DNA of 64,000 nucleotides from Kribbella pittospori (GTDB lineage Bacteria > Actinomycetota > Actinomycetes > Propionibacteriales > Kribbellaceae). Position numbers and translations under genes: made by a program. A model generated the notes under the pieces. That model was not told the origin of the DNA, ran no database searches, and saw only the letters and a program-made list of their open reading frames with translations. The stretch is from positions 248,001 to 312,000 of the forward strand of contig NZ_SJKB01000004.1 in NCBI RefSeq assembly GCF_004331465.1. Reading direction: 5' to 3'. This document shows, piece by piece, positions 52,744 through 62,094 of the stretch (the first letter of the stretch is position 1; each line of letters opens with the position of its first letter).

Positions 52744-53064
52744 GCGAACCGGCTGGGTCGACCCACGCGGGGTAGACCGTGGTGCCGGTGCGACTCTGTG
52801 CACGGATCAACCACCTGAGCGGGCCAGCCGTGGTTGATCGGTGCACAAGGTCGATGGCGCCTGGACGTGCGGGTACGGCGACGCGGTGCGGCTGCACGGC
52901 GTTGCGCGGAAACAAAGTGCCGCCAGGCGGCGAGAAGTTTCCGGAGAGCGGATCGGGCTCGGGCCTGCGGGAGTGGTCGCTTGGGATCTCCCCGGTTCCA
53001 CGATCCGCTCGCCCTGCGCGGGAGGACGAGACCTCGAGGCAGCCGAACGCCAGCGTGGGCTGGA
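52744..53064. other. 321-bp convergent gap with several hairpins
   Basis: No coding frame here is supported. The gap between the ends of glgE and the threonine-synthase-like gene holds three inverted repeats. The first is a 12-bp perfect palindrome TGGGTCGACCCA (52754-52765). The second is a 17-base near-perfect repeat (52798-52814 and 52830-52846, one mismatch). The third is a nested hairpin with outer arms CGGAAAC/GTTTCCG (52907-52913, 52937-52943) and inner arms GCCGCC/GGCGGC. One or more probably terminate the two convergent transcripts. A small structured RNA is possible. Confidence 0.5.
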
Positions 53065-54234
53065 CTACAGAGGGACGGTCTCCGGGTACTTGAGGCCAGC
53101 TCCGGTGTTGAGGGCAACCACCTGCTCGTCGGCGCGGATCCAGCCGGACTCGCGCAGTTGGCGCACGGCGGCGAAGTTGGCGGCGCCTTCGGGGCAGATG
53201 AACGATCCTTCCAGCCGCGCCACCGCGTGCTGCTCGGCCAGCAAGTCTTCGTCGTCGACGGCAACGGCACACCCGTCGGTCTCCGCGATCGCCTGCAGAA
53301 CAAGGAAATCGCCGAGCGCCTTCGGCACCGTGATGCCGAAGGCAACGGTCTGCGCATCAGGCCAAGGCTCGCTCTCCGGCAGCCCTTTCTCCCACGCCCG
53401 GACGATCGGCGCGCAGCCGCTCGCCTGTACGGCGACCAGTCGCGGCAGCGGACCCTTGATCCAGCCGAGCTCGCGCAGCTCGACCAGCGCTTTCCAGATG
53501 CCGATGATGCCGACGCCGCCACCGGTCGGGTACAGGATGACGTCGGGCAGCTGCCAACCGAGCTGCTCGGCGATCTCGAGGCCCATCGTCTTCTTGCCTT
53601 CGATCCGGTACGGCTCCTTCAGTGTCGACACATCCAGATAGCCGTCCCGCTTCTCCAGTTCCGCGCGGATGAACGCGCCGGCGTCACCGATCAGCCCGTC
53701 GATCAGGTGCAGTTCGGCACCGACCACCTTGACCTCGCGGCGGCAGATCTCCGGAGCTGCGATGGGCATCGCGATCAACGCCTCCATCCCCGCGCGAGCG
53801 GCGTACGCCGCCCAGGCCGATCCGGCGTTCCCGTTGGTCGGCATCGCGATCTTGCGGACGCCGACCTCGTACGCCCGGGACACGCCGACCGCGGCGCCGC
53901 GCGCCTTGAAGGTGCCGGTCGGGATGAGGCCCTCGTCCTTCATCAGCAGCCGTTCGACGCCGAGTTCACGCCCGTACCGCGGCAACGGCAGCAGCGGGGT
54001 CATCCCCTCCCCCAGGGTCACCACGTTCTCCGGCGACCGCACCGGCAGCAGCTCGTGGTATCGCCACAGGTCCGGCGGCCGGGTGGCCAGCTCGTCCTTG
54101 GTCAGTGTGATCGCCTGTACGTCGTACCGGGCCAGCAGAGGCGACCCGCACGAACACAGTCCGATCACTTGGTCCGGGGAGTAGGTGAGGCCGCACTTTG
54201 GGCATTCGAGGTGACTCAAAGCGGAGAAGGGCAC
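53065..54234 (-). CDS. Threonine synthase-like PLP enzyme
   Basis: The 389-residue fold-type II PLP enzyme has an N-terminal zinc-ribbon (CPKCGLTY...GLCSCGSP) as in the short threonine synthase group. The Schiff-base lysine is in PTGTFKARGAAVG, the phosphate-binding loop is PTGGGVGIIG, and NGNAGSAWAAYAARAG lines the substrate site. It converts O-phosphohomoserine to threonine if it is a true ThrC, but homologous paralogues of unknown substrate are common. No thrA or thrB is adjacent, so the call is kept at family level. Confidence 0.82.
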   Translation of the reverse strand: MPFSALSHLECPKCGLTYSPDQVIGLCSCGSPLLARYDVQAITLTKDELATRPPDLWRYHELLPVRSPENVVTLGEGMTPLLPLPRYGRELGVERLLMKDEGLIPTGTFKARGAAVGVSRAYEVGVRKIAMPTNGNAGSAWAAYAARAGMEALIAMPIAAPEICRREVKVVGAELHLIDGLIGDAGAFIRAELEKRDGYLDVSTLKEPYRIEGKKTMGLEIAEQLGWQLPDVILYPTGGGVGIIGIWKALVELRELGWIKGPLPRLVAVQASGCAPIVRAWEKGLPESEPWPDAQTVAFGITVPKALGDFLVLQAIAETDGCAVAVDDEDLLAEQHAVARLEGSFICPEGAANFAAVRQLRESGWIRADEQVVALNTGAGLKYPETVPL

Positions 54235-54260
54235 GAATGCTGACGGTACTCCAGTGCCGA

Positions 54261-56252
54261 TCAGGCGACGTCGAGGGGGAGCTCGACGTGCAGCGACGTT
54301 CCCTCGCCGACCGGGCTCGTGATCGTGATCCGCCCGCCGAGCGCCTCAACCCGGTCGGTGAGTCCGATCAGGCCGGAGCCGCGGGCCGGATCGGCTCCCC
54401 CGACGCCGTCGTCGCGAATGCTCAGCTCGAGTACGTCGTCGTGGATCGCGACCTGGATCTCGACCAGCGTGGCCTCGGCGTACTTCGCCGTGTTGGTGAG
54501 CGCCTCCGAGACGACGTAGTACGCCGCGACCTCGACCCGCTCGGCGAGCCGTTCGCCGACGTTCACGTCCAGCTTGACCGGTACGGCGGAACGCCGTCCG
54601 AGCGCCCGGAGTGCGGGGTCGAGACCACCCTCGGAGAGGATCGCCGGGTGGATGCCGCGGGAGAGTTCGCGGAGGTCGTTGAACACAGCGTCCAGTCCGC
54701 TGCTGATCTGAGTGAGCCGGGCGCGCAGGTCGGGTGTTGCGGCCGCCTCGACTCCACGCAGTTCGAGGCCCAGTGAGACAAGCCGCTGCTGGGCCCCGTC
54801 GTGCAGATCGCGCTCGAACCGGCGGCGGGCCAGGTCGGTGGTCTCGACGATCCGGGCCCGGGACGCCTCGAGGTCGGCGTGCGCCTTGAGGTTCGAGATC
54901 GCCGTCGCCAGCAGCTCGGTGAACTCGCCGATCTTGGATTCGGTGTCCGGCGGGAACGGCGCATCGCCCGTCGTCGATGCCGCGATCACGCCCCACATGC
55001 GGCCCTGGACGATGACCGGACAGCCGACCGACGACTGGATCCCGAGCCCCTGCGCCTCCTGCGCGATCGGGCCCGAGGCGCCGGCGAAGCTGTCCACGCG
55101 CATCGGGCGGCGAGTCTCTCGCACCAGCGCCGCGATACTCGGCCCCTGGAGCACGAAGCGAGTGCCGCTGGACAGTTGGTGATCGACGTCCCGGCTCCAC
55201 ACCCCGACCCCGGTCACTGTTCCGTCCGTCTCGTAACGCTCCAGCCTGGCCAGGTCGGCGCCGCTGAGCACCCCGACCTCACGGATCACTGTCTCGACAA
55301 CCTCGGTCGAACGCCCACCACGAGCGACCAGCGTCGCGACCCGCCGCAGCGCGGCCTGTTCGTCCAGCAGACGTTCGACCTGCCGTCGTGCTTCGAGGTT
55401 GGCGATCGCGGTGGCCGCGAGCTCGGTGAAGTCGATCAGCCGCGACTCCGTGTCCGGCGGGAGCGGATCGGCAATGGACCAGACGATCATCACTCCCCAC
55501 AACTCGCCCGCGACGATGATCGGCGCTCCGACCACGGACTTGACCCCCAGCCCGCGGGTGACCTTCAGTCGGTGCTCGATGTCGTCGTAGTTGTCGATCC
55601 GGGCGACGCGGCCGGTCCGCAGTACATCGCCGGCCACGCTCCTGCCCTCGAGTCTGCTGCGCTCGTAGGGTGCGGGATCGTAGCCGGGCCTGCTCCACGC
55701 CGTCAGGTTCACAATCTCGTCGCCCTCGTACCGGATGATGCGGGTCGCGTCCACGGCGAGCAGCGCGCCGACCTCCTCTGCCACAGCTCCGAGCAACTTC
55801 TGCGCAGGCACCCCTTCGGCGACCCCTGTCGCCACCCGTCGCAACGCCGCCTGCTCGTCGGCGAGCTCCGCTCGTGCCACCTCGGCAGTCTGGGCCTGAC
55901 GAGTCGCGTGCGCCGCCAGCTCGCCGATCAGGACCGACACCGCCAGGTAGACGAGCAGATCGACGAGGTTCGACCAGACCGGGAATCCGGGCGGATGGGT
56001 CGGGGTCAGGTGGTACCAGTCGTAGGCGAGCATGCCTGCCATCGCGATCGGAACGGCGTACGCGATGCCGATCAACTTGGTCACCAGGACGACGGTGGTG
56101 ACGAGCGGAACGGCCAGGATCACGATCAGCGCGTCCGACGTGATCCAGGCGGCGAGTACTGCCACCACGACGAACGTCCCGGCGCCGGCAAGGAAGGCCA
56201 GGACGATCTCCGCGACTCGAGGGGCCCGTCGCGGGTGCGGCAGGGTACTCAC
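54261..56252 (-). CDS. Membrane GAF-GAF histidine kinase (NarL-system type)
   Basis: The 663-residue sensor kinase has four hydrophobic segments within residues 13-113, GAF domains at about 140-290 and 305-460, and a HisKA_3 domain whose phospho-acceptor is H484 (FERDLHDGAQQRL). The C-terminal HATPase_c domain has YYVVSEALTNTAKYAEAT and DDGVGGADPARGSGL. The family signals to LuxR/NarL response regulators, but no such gene is adjacent, so it is an orphan. The nearest regulator (56332-56937) has an OmpR-type winged helix and is not the expected partner. Confidence 0.9.
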   Translation of the reverse strand: MSTLPHPRRAPRVAEIVLAFLAGAGTFVVVAVLAAWITSDALIVILAVPLVTTVVLVTKLIGIAYAVPIAMAGMLAYDWYHLTPTHPPGFPVWSNLVDLLVYLAVSVLIGELAAHATRQAQTAEVARAELADEQAALRRVATGVAEGVPAQKLLGAVAEEVGALLAVDATRIIRYEGDEIVNLTAWSRPGYDPAPYERSRLEGRSVAGDVLRTGRVARIDNYDDIEHRLKVTRGLGVKSVVGAPIIVAGELWGVMIVWSIADPLPPDTESRLIDFTELAATAIANLEARRQVERLLDEQAALRRVATLVARGGRSTEVVETVIREVGVLSGADLARLERYETDGTVTGVGVWSRDVDHQLSSGTRFVLQGPSIAALVRETRRPMRVDSFAGASGPIAQEAQGLGIQSSVGCPVIVQGRMWGVIAASTTGDAPFPPDTESKIGEFTELLATAISNLKAHADLEASRARIVETTDLARRRFERDLHDGAQQRLVSLGLELRGVEAAATPDLRARLTQISSGLDAVFNDLRELSRGIHPAILSEGGLDPALRALGRRSAVPVKLDVNVGERLAERVEVAAYYVVSEALTNTAKYAEATLVEIQVAIHDDVLELSIRDDGVGGADPARGSGLIGLTDRVEALGGRITITSPVGEGTSLHVELPLDVA

Positions 56253-56297
56253 CAGATGAGGCTAGCGACGAAGGACACCCGGCGGACAGAGAGCAGA

Positions 56298-56316
56298 CCC
56301 CGGGAAACCCCCGGGG
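56298..56316 (-). terminator. Hairpin after the winged-helix regulator gene
   Basis: CCCCGGG and CCCGGGG (56298-56304, 56310-56316) around AAACC form a seven-base GC stem just past the regulator stop and before the kinase start. It is well placed as a terminator. Confidence 0.55.
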
Positions 56317-56331
56317 CAGACCACGGGTCCG

Positions 56332-56937
56332 TCAGCCGGCCCGCAACCCCATGATCGCCGGGCGCTGGTGATCGGTGAGCCGGAAGCCGGTGCCCCGGAC
56401 CGCGTCGATGGTGACCGTGGTGCCGAGTTCGTCCAGCTTGCGGCGCAGCCGCTTCACCACCGAGTGGACGTCGGCGGTCCCCCTCAGGTCCCGGTTGCGC
56501 CACACCGCCTGGTGCAGGGCGTCGTACGTCCAGACGCGCAGCGGCGCTGTCATCAGCCGGGCGAGCAGGTCGTTCTCGAGCTCGGTGAGCTGGACCTCGC
56601 GGCCGCGCCACCGGGCGACCGAGCGGGACCGGTCGCTCGTCAGTACGTCGGCATCGGGGTCGTCGGGCGTCTTCGCCACGACCGCCTCGACCGCCTCGGG
56701 CTCGGGCGGTTCGGGGTGCTCGGGCGGGGCCGGTGGGGACTGCTGGGCGGGTGCCAGCAGTTTGCGCAGTTCCTCGAGGCTGGACACGAGGAGCAGCGGA
56801 GCGACGTCGTCGACGAGCTCGGCGAGCCGGACACGATCCTCCGGGGAGGCCGCGACCGCGATCAGCAGCGGAAACGATTCCCGGTCGGTCGAGGTCAGGT
56901 CGACGTCCTCGGGGGCGGGGACACGGGCGGTGACCAT
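56332..56937 (-). CDS. Orphan winged-helix regulator, copy 1
   Basis: The 201-residue protein ends in an OmpR/PhoB-type winged helix (VQLTELENDLLARLMTAPLRVWTYDALHQAVW, then DVHSVVKRLRRKLDELG and VRGTGFRL). The N-terminal part (LLIAVAASPEDRVRLAELVDDVAPLLLVSSLEELRKLL) resembles part of a receiver domain but lacks the acidic pocket and phospho-aspartate. It is therefore a degenerate or different sensor. A Pro/Glu linker joins the halves. A close paralogue lies at 63020-63568. Together they flank the subtilase gene. Confidence 0.78.
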   Translation of the reverse strand: MVTARVPAPEDVDLTSTDRESFPLLIAVAASPEDRVRLAELVDDVAPLLLVSSLEELRKLLAPAQQSPPAPPEHPEPPEPEAVEAVVAKTPDDPDADVLTSDRSRSVARWRGREVQLTELENDLLARLMTAPLRVWTYDALHQAVWRNRDLRGTADVHSVVKRLRRKLDELGTTVTIDAVRGTGFRLTDHQRPAIMGLRAG

Positions 56938-57231
56938 CCGATCACGATGTCAACCTCTGCCTCGGATCGTCAACGGACTGCCAATCTTTGACCAGGTTGC
57001 CTTGATTCGGGGCGACGGCTAGTCACATCTTGCTCACCATGTGTGCTTGTTCCCCCTCTGATCTGACACATAGGGTCCTCGTCAGGCTCGCGATGTCACA
57101 TGTCGCGACCTGGGGGGCACGGAGCGTTCGCGCACGGGACTCGAATCCGCCCACGCGAGGACCCTTGCACCTCTGCACCAACTGACTCGGGGGAGTCGAC
57201 TCGGGGTCGTTTCAAGTGAGGGGCTGCAGAG
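56938..57231 (+). promoter_or_regulatory. Promoter region of the subtilase gene
   Basis: This 294-bp divergent gap has no supported gene. TCGCGA occurs twice (57088-57093 and 57103-57108), forming a 21-bp dyad around TGTCACATG. Closer to the subtilase start, GACTC-GGGG-GAGTC is followed by another GACTCGGGG copy. These may be operators of one of the flanking winged-helix proteins. I cannot assign a -10/-35 pair with confidence. Confidence 0.4.
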
Positions 57232-60200
57232 ATGTCAGACATGAGACGAAGGGGGCTCGCCAGAACACTGGTGGGCGCCCTGGCGACGGTGGCCGTCGTC
57301 GCGACCGGGCTGGCAGGCGCCGGCCAGGCGCAGGCGTCACCGCCCACCAAGCCCGAGGCCACTCCGGCAAGCAAGATCAAGCCGGAGCTGATGGCCCAAC
57401 TGGACGGCAAGGACGCCAAGGCGGCGTCCGACTACTGGATCCGGTTCGCCGCCAAGGCCGACCTGACCGCCGCGAGCAAGATCACCAACTGGAACGAGCG
57501 CGGCACCGCCGTCGCCGCGGCACTGCGCAAGACCGCCGCGGAGAGCCAGGCGAAGATCCGCGCCGAGCTGGACGCGCAGCACGTCAAGTACCAGGCCTTC
57601 TGGGGCACGAACGCGATCCGGATCAACAGCGGATCGCTCACCCTGGCCCAGAACCTGGCCACCCACGCCGAGGTCGAGGGCCTGTACGCCCCGATGAAGA
57701 TCGAGGTGCCCAAGATCACCCAGGGCACGACCGAGCACGAGATCAACGCGGTCGAGTGGGGCATCGCCAACATCAACGCCGACGACGTCTGGTCGCAGTT
57801 CGGCGACAAGGGCGAGGGCATCACCATCGCCAGCATCGACACCGGGGTCCAGTACGACCACCCGGCGCTGGTCAAGCAGTACCGCGGTAACAACGGCGAC
57901 GGCACGTTCGACCACAACTACAACTGGTTCGACGCGGCCGGCACCTGCGGCAACGCACCGTGTGACGGCAACGGTCACGGCACCCACACGATGGGCACCA
58001 TGGCCGGTGACGACGGCGCCGGCAACCAGATCGGCGTCGCGCCGGGGGTCAAGTGGATCGCCGCGAACGGCTGCTGCCCGACCGACGCTGCCCTGATCGC
58101 CTCCGGTCAGTGGATGCTCGAGCCGACCGACCTGGCCGGGAACAACCCCGACGCCGGCAAGCGGCCGAACATCATCAACAACTCCTGGGGTTCGCAGCTG
58201 CCGTCGAACGACCCGTTCATGGAGGACATCACCAACAACTGGAAGGACTCCGGCATCTTCGGGGCCTTCGCGAACGGCAACAGTGGTGAGCTCGGCTGCA
58301 ACAGCAGCGGGTCGCCGGGCAGCCTGACCAGCAACTACTCGGCGGGCGCCTACGACATCAACAACAACATCGCGTCGTTCTCCGGCCGTGGTGTCGGTCA
58401 GAACGGCACGATCAAGCCGAACATCTCGGCCCCCGGCGTCAACGTCCGGTCCAGCCTCCCCGGCAACACCTACGGCGCCTTCAACGGTACGTCGATGGCC
58501 ACCCCGCACCTCGCGGGCACCGTCGCACTGCTGTGGGCCGCGTCGCCGGCTCTCAAGGGTGACGTGGACGCCACCCGGGCGCTGCTGAACCAGACCGCGA
58601 TCGACACGCCGAACAGCCAGTGCGGCGGAACCGACGCCAACAACAACGTGTTCGGCCAGGGCCGTCTGGACGCACTCGCCCTGCTGAACGCCGCGCCGAT
58701 CGGCGACACAGGCACCCTGTCGGGCACGGTCACCGCCGCCACCGGTGGTGCCCCGCTCGCCGGCGCGTCCGTGACGGTGAAGCAGGCCGGCCAGCCGGAC
58801 CGCGTGCTGACCACCACCAGCACCGGCGCGTTCTCGTCCGTCCTTCCGGCCGGGAGCTACGACCTGACCGCGGCATCGTTCGGGTACCAGACCCAGACCG
58901 CCACGGTCGCCATCACCACCGGGAACACCACCACCCAGAACTTCGCTCTGGTGAGCTCGCCGCAGGTGAACGTCGGCGGCAGCATCACCGACGGCTCCGG
59001 CCACGGCTGGCCGCTGTACGCGAAGGTCAGCGTCGAGGGTCCAGGTGGCGTGTTCGACTACACCACCCCGACCAACGGCCGCTTCAGCCTGAAGGTCCCG
59101 GCCGGCGCGTCGTACTCGCTCAAGGTGGAGTCGCAGTACCCGGGCTACCAGACGGTCAGCGAGCCGATCACGGTCGGCTCCGGCAACCTGACCAAGAACA
59201 TCGCTGTCCCGGTCCGTACCGACGCCTGCACCACGGCGCCGGGCTACCGGTACGGCTCCGACGGCACCTACCAGACGTTCGACTCCGGTAGCACCCCGAG
59301 CGGCTGGTCCGTCGTCGACAACAAGGGCAACGGGCAGGTCTGGCAGTTCAACGACCCGGGTGCCCGGGGCAACCTGGCCGGCGGTACCGGCGGTACCGCG
59401 ATCATCGACAGCGACAAGTACGGTCCGGGCGGTTCGCAGGACACGTCGCTGGTCAGCCCGGTCGTGGACCTGACCGCGGTCACCGCTCCGGTGATCCGGT
59501 TCAACCAGGACCTCAACTGGCTCGGCGGGGAGAAGGCCGACGTGGACCTGTCGATCGACGGCGGTGCCACCTGGGCCAACGTGCTCGCGCAGGCGACCGA
59601 CGTCCGTGGGCTCAAGGAGATCGCGATCCCGCAGGCGGCCGGCAAGTCCGCCGTGCAGGTCCGGTTCCACTACTACGACGCGCAGTACGAGTGGTGGTGG
59701 CAGGTCGACAACGTGCTGATCGGCAGCCAGGTCACCTGTGAGCCTGCTGGTGGCGGCATCGTCGTCGGCAACGTCAAGGACGCCAACACGAACGGTTTCG
59801 TGAACGGTGCGGTCGTCACTCGTGACGGCAACCCGGCCGAGACCGCGACCACCGTGGCGACGCCCGAGGACACCGGTCTGAACGACGGCTTCTACTGGCT
59901 GTACTCCTCGGAGTCCGGCGACCAGGGCTTCACCGCCAAGGCCGGCAACTACGTCACGGCGCAGCAGACCGTGGGCGTCGAGGCCGACTGGGTCACCGCA
60001 GCCGACTACTCACTGGCCGCGGGCCGGCTGAGCGTCACCCCGGGCAGCATCTCGGGCAACCTGAAGCTGCCGTCGGGCAAGGTCACCAAGTCGTTCACCG
60101 TCACCAACACCGGCGGTGCCGGCGTCGACGTCAAGTTCGGCGAGCGGGACAACGGCTTCGTACTGCAGAACGCGAACGGCTCCACCACCAGCAAGACGCA

Positions 60201-61644
60201 GGTGCTGACCGGCGCCGGCGCCCCGCTGCAGCGGCTGCAGGTGCCGACCTCGTTCGGCAAGGTGATGTCGGGCAAGACGGCCGTCAAGACCGCGGCCGCG
60301 AACCCGTTGGCCGCACCGTGGGCCGACATCGCCGACTACCCGGCGACCGTGATGGACAACCGGGTGGTCAACCTGGACGGCAAGATCTACTCGATTGCCG
60401 GTGGCAACGGTAGCGTCTCGTCGGCGAACAGCTACGTGTACGACCCGGCGACGATGGCGTGGACCGCCATCGCTGCGCTGCCGGCTGCTCGCAACGCCAT
60501 CACCGTCGGTGTCGTGGGTGGCAAGATCATTGCCAGCTCCGGCTGGGCCGACGCCGGTCCGGACCCGGCGACCTGGGCGTACGACCCGGCCGCCAACGCC
60601 TGGAGCGCGCTCGCCGCGAACCCGGCTCCCCGGGCCGCGGCAGGTCAGGCGGTCCTCGACGGCAAGCTGTACGCCGTCGGCGGCTGCACGACCTCGGCCT
60701 GTCTCCCGATGAGCAACACGGTGGTCCGCTACGACGCGGCCGCCAACAGCTGGGAGACGCTGGCGAACTACCCGAAGTCGGTCGCGTTCGCATCCTGCGG
60801 CGCCATCGACGGCAAGCTGTACTGCGCCGGCGGTAACGACGGCGTGAACTCGCTCAAGTCGGCCTACGTCTACGACCCGGGTGCGAACTCGTGGACCGCG
60901 ATTCCGGACGCTCCGGCCGACCACTGGGCGGCGTCGTACGCCGTCGCCAGCGGCAAGCTGCTGGTCGTCGGCGGTGTCCAGGCCGGTGCCGTCACCAACG
61001 CCGGGTTCGCCTATGACCCGGCGGCCGACAGCTGGTCCGCCCTGCCGAACTCCAACCTGCCGCGGTACCGCGGTGGCGCGGCGTGCGGCTTCTACAAGAT
61101 CGGTGGCTCGTCCGGTGGCTTCACCGCCACGGTGGACAGCGAGGCCCTGCCGGGTCTCGAGGGCTGCTCGGAGTCGTCGGCGGACGTGAGCTGGATGTCC
61201 ATCGACAAGACCGAGGCGACGCTGGCTCCCGGCCAGTCGACCACCGTCAAGGTCACGCTCAACGCGAACGTCGACCAGCCCGGCACGTACAGCGGGCAGG
61301 TCTCGATCGGCGAGAACACCCCGTACTCCGTTCCCGCGGTGGACGTGACGATGAACGTCACCCCGCCGAACACCTGGAGCAAGCTGCAGGGCACCGTCAC
61401 GGGCGTCAGCTCGTCCGGCGCCAGCGCACCGCTCCCGGGGGCGATCGTGCAGGTGGACTCGTGGGCGCAGTCCTACACCTTCATCACCGACAAGGACGGC
61501 AACTACGCCTACTGGCTGGACCGTCGCAACAACCCGCTCACCCTGATCGCCGCGAAGGACGGCTACAAGCCCCAGACCCGGACCACCCGGCTCGTCGCAG
61601 GTGAACCGGTCACCGAGGACTTCGCCCTGAAGTCCATCAAGTAG
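57232..61644 (+). CDS. Secreted S8 subtilase with Kelch and carboxypeptidase-regulatory domains
   Basis: The 1,470-residue protein begins with a Sec signal peptide (cleavage after AQA, residue 35) and a propeptide-like region to about 170. The S8 domain has the full triad, D203 (IASIDTGVQYDHP), H249 (GNGHGTHT) and S421 (FNGTSMATPHLAG), with a likely oxyanion N350. Two carboxypeptidase-regulatory-like domains follow (about 495-665), then a beta-sandwich, a third such repeat and an Ig-like domain. Kelch repeats span about 1030-1310 (YSIAGGNG, YAVGGC, VVGGVQAG). An Ig-like and a last regulatory domain end the chain. There is no sortase motif or TM, so it should be released or wall-bound. Confidence 0.9.
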   Translation: MSDMRRRGLARTLVGALATVAVVATGLAGAGQAQASPPTKPEATPASKIKPELMAQLDGKDAKAASDYWIRFAAKADLTAASKITNWNERGTAVAAALRKTAAESQAKIRAELDAQHVKYQAFWGTNAIRINSGSLTLAQNLATHAEVEGLYAPMKIEVPKITQGTTEHEINAVEWGIANINADDVWSQFGDKGEGITIASIDTGVQYDHPALVKQYRGNNGDGTFDHNYNWFDAAGTCGNAPCDGNGHGTHTMGTMAGDDGAGNQIGVAPGVKWIAANGCCPTDAALIASGQWMLEPTDLAGNNPDAGKRPNIINNSWGSQLPSNDPFMEDITNNWKDSGIFGAFANGNSGELGCNSSGSPGSLTSNYSAGAYDINNNIASFSGRGVGQNGTIKPNISAPGVNVRSSLPGNTYGAFNGTSMATPHLAGTVALLWAASPALKGDVDATRALLNQTAIDTPNSQCGGTDANNNVFGQGRLDALALLNAAPIGDTGTLSGTVTAATGGAPLAGASVTVKQAGQPDRVLTTTSTGAFSSVLPAGSYDLTAASFGYQTQTATVAITTGNTTTQNFALVSSPQVNVGGSITDGSGHGWPLYAKVSVEGPGGVFDYTTPTNGRFSLKVPAGASYSLKVESQYPGYQTVSEPITVGSGNLTKNIAVPVRTDACTTAPGYRYGSDGTYQTFDSGSTPSGWSVVDNKGNGQVWQFNDPGARGNLAGGTGGTAIIDSDKYGPGGSQDTSLVSPVVDLTAVTAPVIRFNQDLNWLGGEKADVDLSIDGGATWANVLAQATDVRGLKEIAIPQAAGKSAVQVRFHYYDAQYEWWWQVDNVLIGSQVTCEPAGGGIVVGNVKDANTNGFVNGAVVTRDGNPAETATTVATPEDTGLNDGFYWLYSSESGDQGFTAKAGNYVTAQQTVGVEADWVTAADYSLAAGRLSVTPGSISGNLKLPSGKVTKSFTVTNTGGAGVDVKFGERDNGFVLQNANGSTTSKTQVLTGAGAPLQRLQVPTSFGKVMSGKTAVKTAAANPLAAPWADIADYPATVMDNRVVNLDGKIYSIAGGNGSVSSANSYVYDPATMAWTAIAALPAARNAITVGVVGGKIIASSGWADAGPDPATWAYDPAANAWSALAANPAPRAAAGQAVLDGKLYAVGGCTTSACLPMSNTVVRYDAAANSWETLANYPKSVAFASCGAIDGKLYCAGGNDGVNSLKSAYVYDPGANSWTAIPDAPADHWAASYAVASGKLLVVGGVQAGAVTNAGFAYDPAADSWSALPNSNLPRYRGGAACGFYKIGGSSGGFTATVDSEALPGLEGCSESSADVSWMSIDKTEATLAPGQSTTVKVTLNANVDQPGTYSGQVSIGENTPYSVPAVDVTMNVTPPNTWSKLQGTVTGVSSSGASAPLPGAIVQVDSWAQSYTFITDKDGNYAYWLDRRNNPLTLIAAKDGYKPQTRTTRLVAGEPVTEDFALKSIK

Positions 61645-61661
61645 CAGTGAAGTAGTCAGGG

Positions 61662-61694
61662 CCGGCCCCACTCGGATCTTCCGGGTGGGGCCGG
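61662..61694. terminator. Bidirectional hairpin after the subtilase gene
   Basis: CCGGCCCCACTCGG (61662-61675) pairs with CCGGGTGGGGCCGG (61681-61694), with one G-T wobble and a five-base loop. It lies between the subtilase stop and the convergent NUDIX stop. Confidence 0.75.
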
Positions 61695-61701
61695 TCCCGA
61701 T

Positions 61702-62094
61702 TCACAACCGCGGGAGGACCTCCGCGAAGAACTCACGGTCCCCCGCGAAGATCGGTTGCAACGCAAGGAACTCTGCGGGCGTGACCCAGCGGGTCTCGCT
61801 CACCTCGCGCGGATCGGCCGTCACCTCGCCGGCTGATGCGTCCGCGGTCCACCAGTGCAGAACGTAGTCGCCTCCGGCGGCGGTCGATTCCCAGACCTTG
61901 GCCAGTGGGGTGACGGCCAAGCCGACCTCCTCCTGGACCTCGCGGACCAGAGCGTCCTCCTGGCTCTCGCCAGGTTCGAGGGTGCCGCTGAGAGGCGCCC
62001 AGTAACCGGGCATACGCGCCCCAGGGCCGCGGCGGATGACGAGTACCTGGTCGGCTTGTCGCAGTACGGCGACTATCGCTTCGTGCTGAGGCAT
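61702..62094 (-). CDS. NUDIX hydrolase
   Basis: The 130-residue protein starts at MPQHEAIVAVLRQADQVL (62094), 22 bases inside the 3' end of the dihydropteroate-synthase-like gene. The NUDIX box is intact (GTLEPGESQEDALVREVQEEVG). Substrates in the family range from 8-oxo-dGTP to dihydroneopterin triphosphate. Coupling to a folate-type gene makes a pterin pyrophosphatase role worth considering, but motif evidence cannot decide. A nucleotide-pool cleaner is the alternative. Confidence 0.85.
   Translation of the reverse strand: MPQHEAIVAVLRQADQVLVIRRGPGARMPGYWAPLSGTLEPGESQEDALVREVQEEVGLAVTPLAKVWESTAAGGDYVLHWWTADASAGEVTADPREVSETRWVTPAEFLALQPIFAGDREFFAEVLPRL

Noticed and set aside
52744..53064. 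Gap after glgE considered as holding a tRNA gene
   Set aside because: The inverted repeats do not form a cloverleaf, and no T-loop-like GTTCGA sequence with a matching acceptor stem was found.
57337..59670. Minus-strand open frame opposite the subtilase
   Set aside because: The plus frame has a full catalytic triad and domain series; the minus frame is Arg/Asp/Val-rich filler typical of the complement of such coding DNA.
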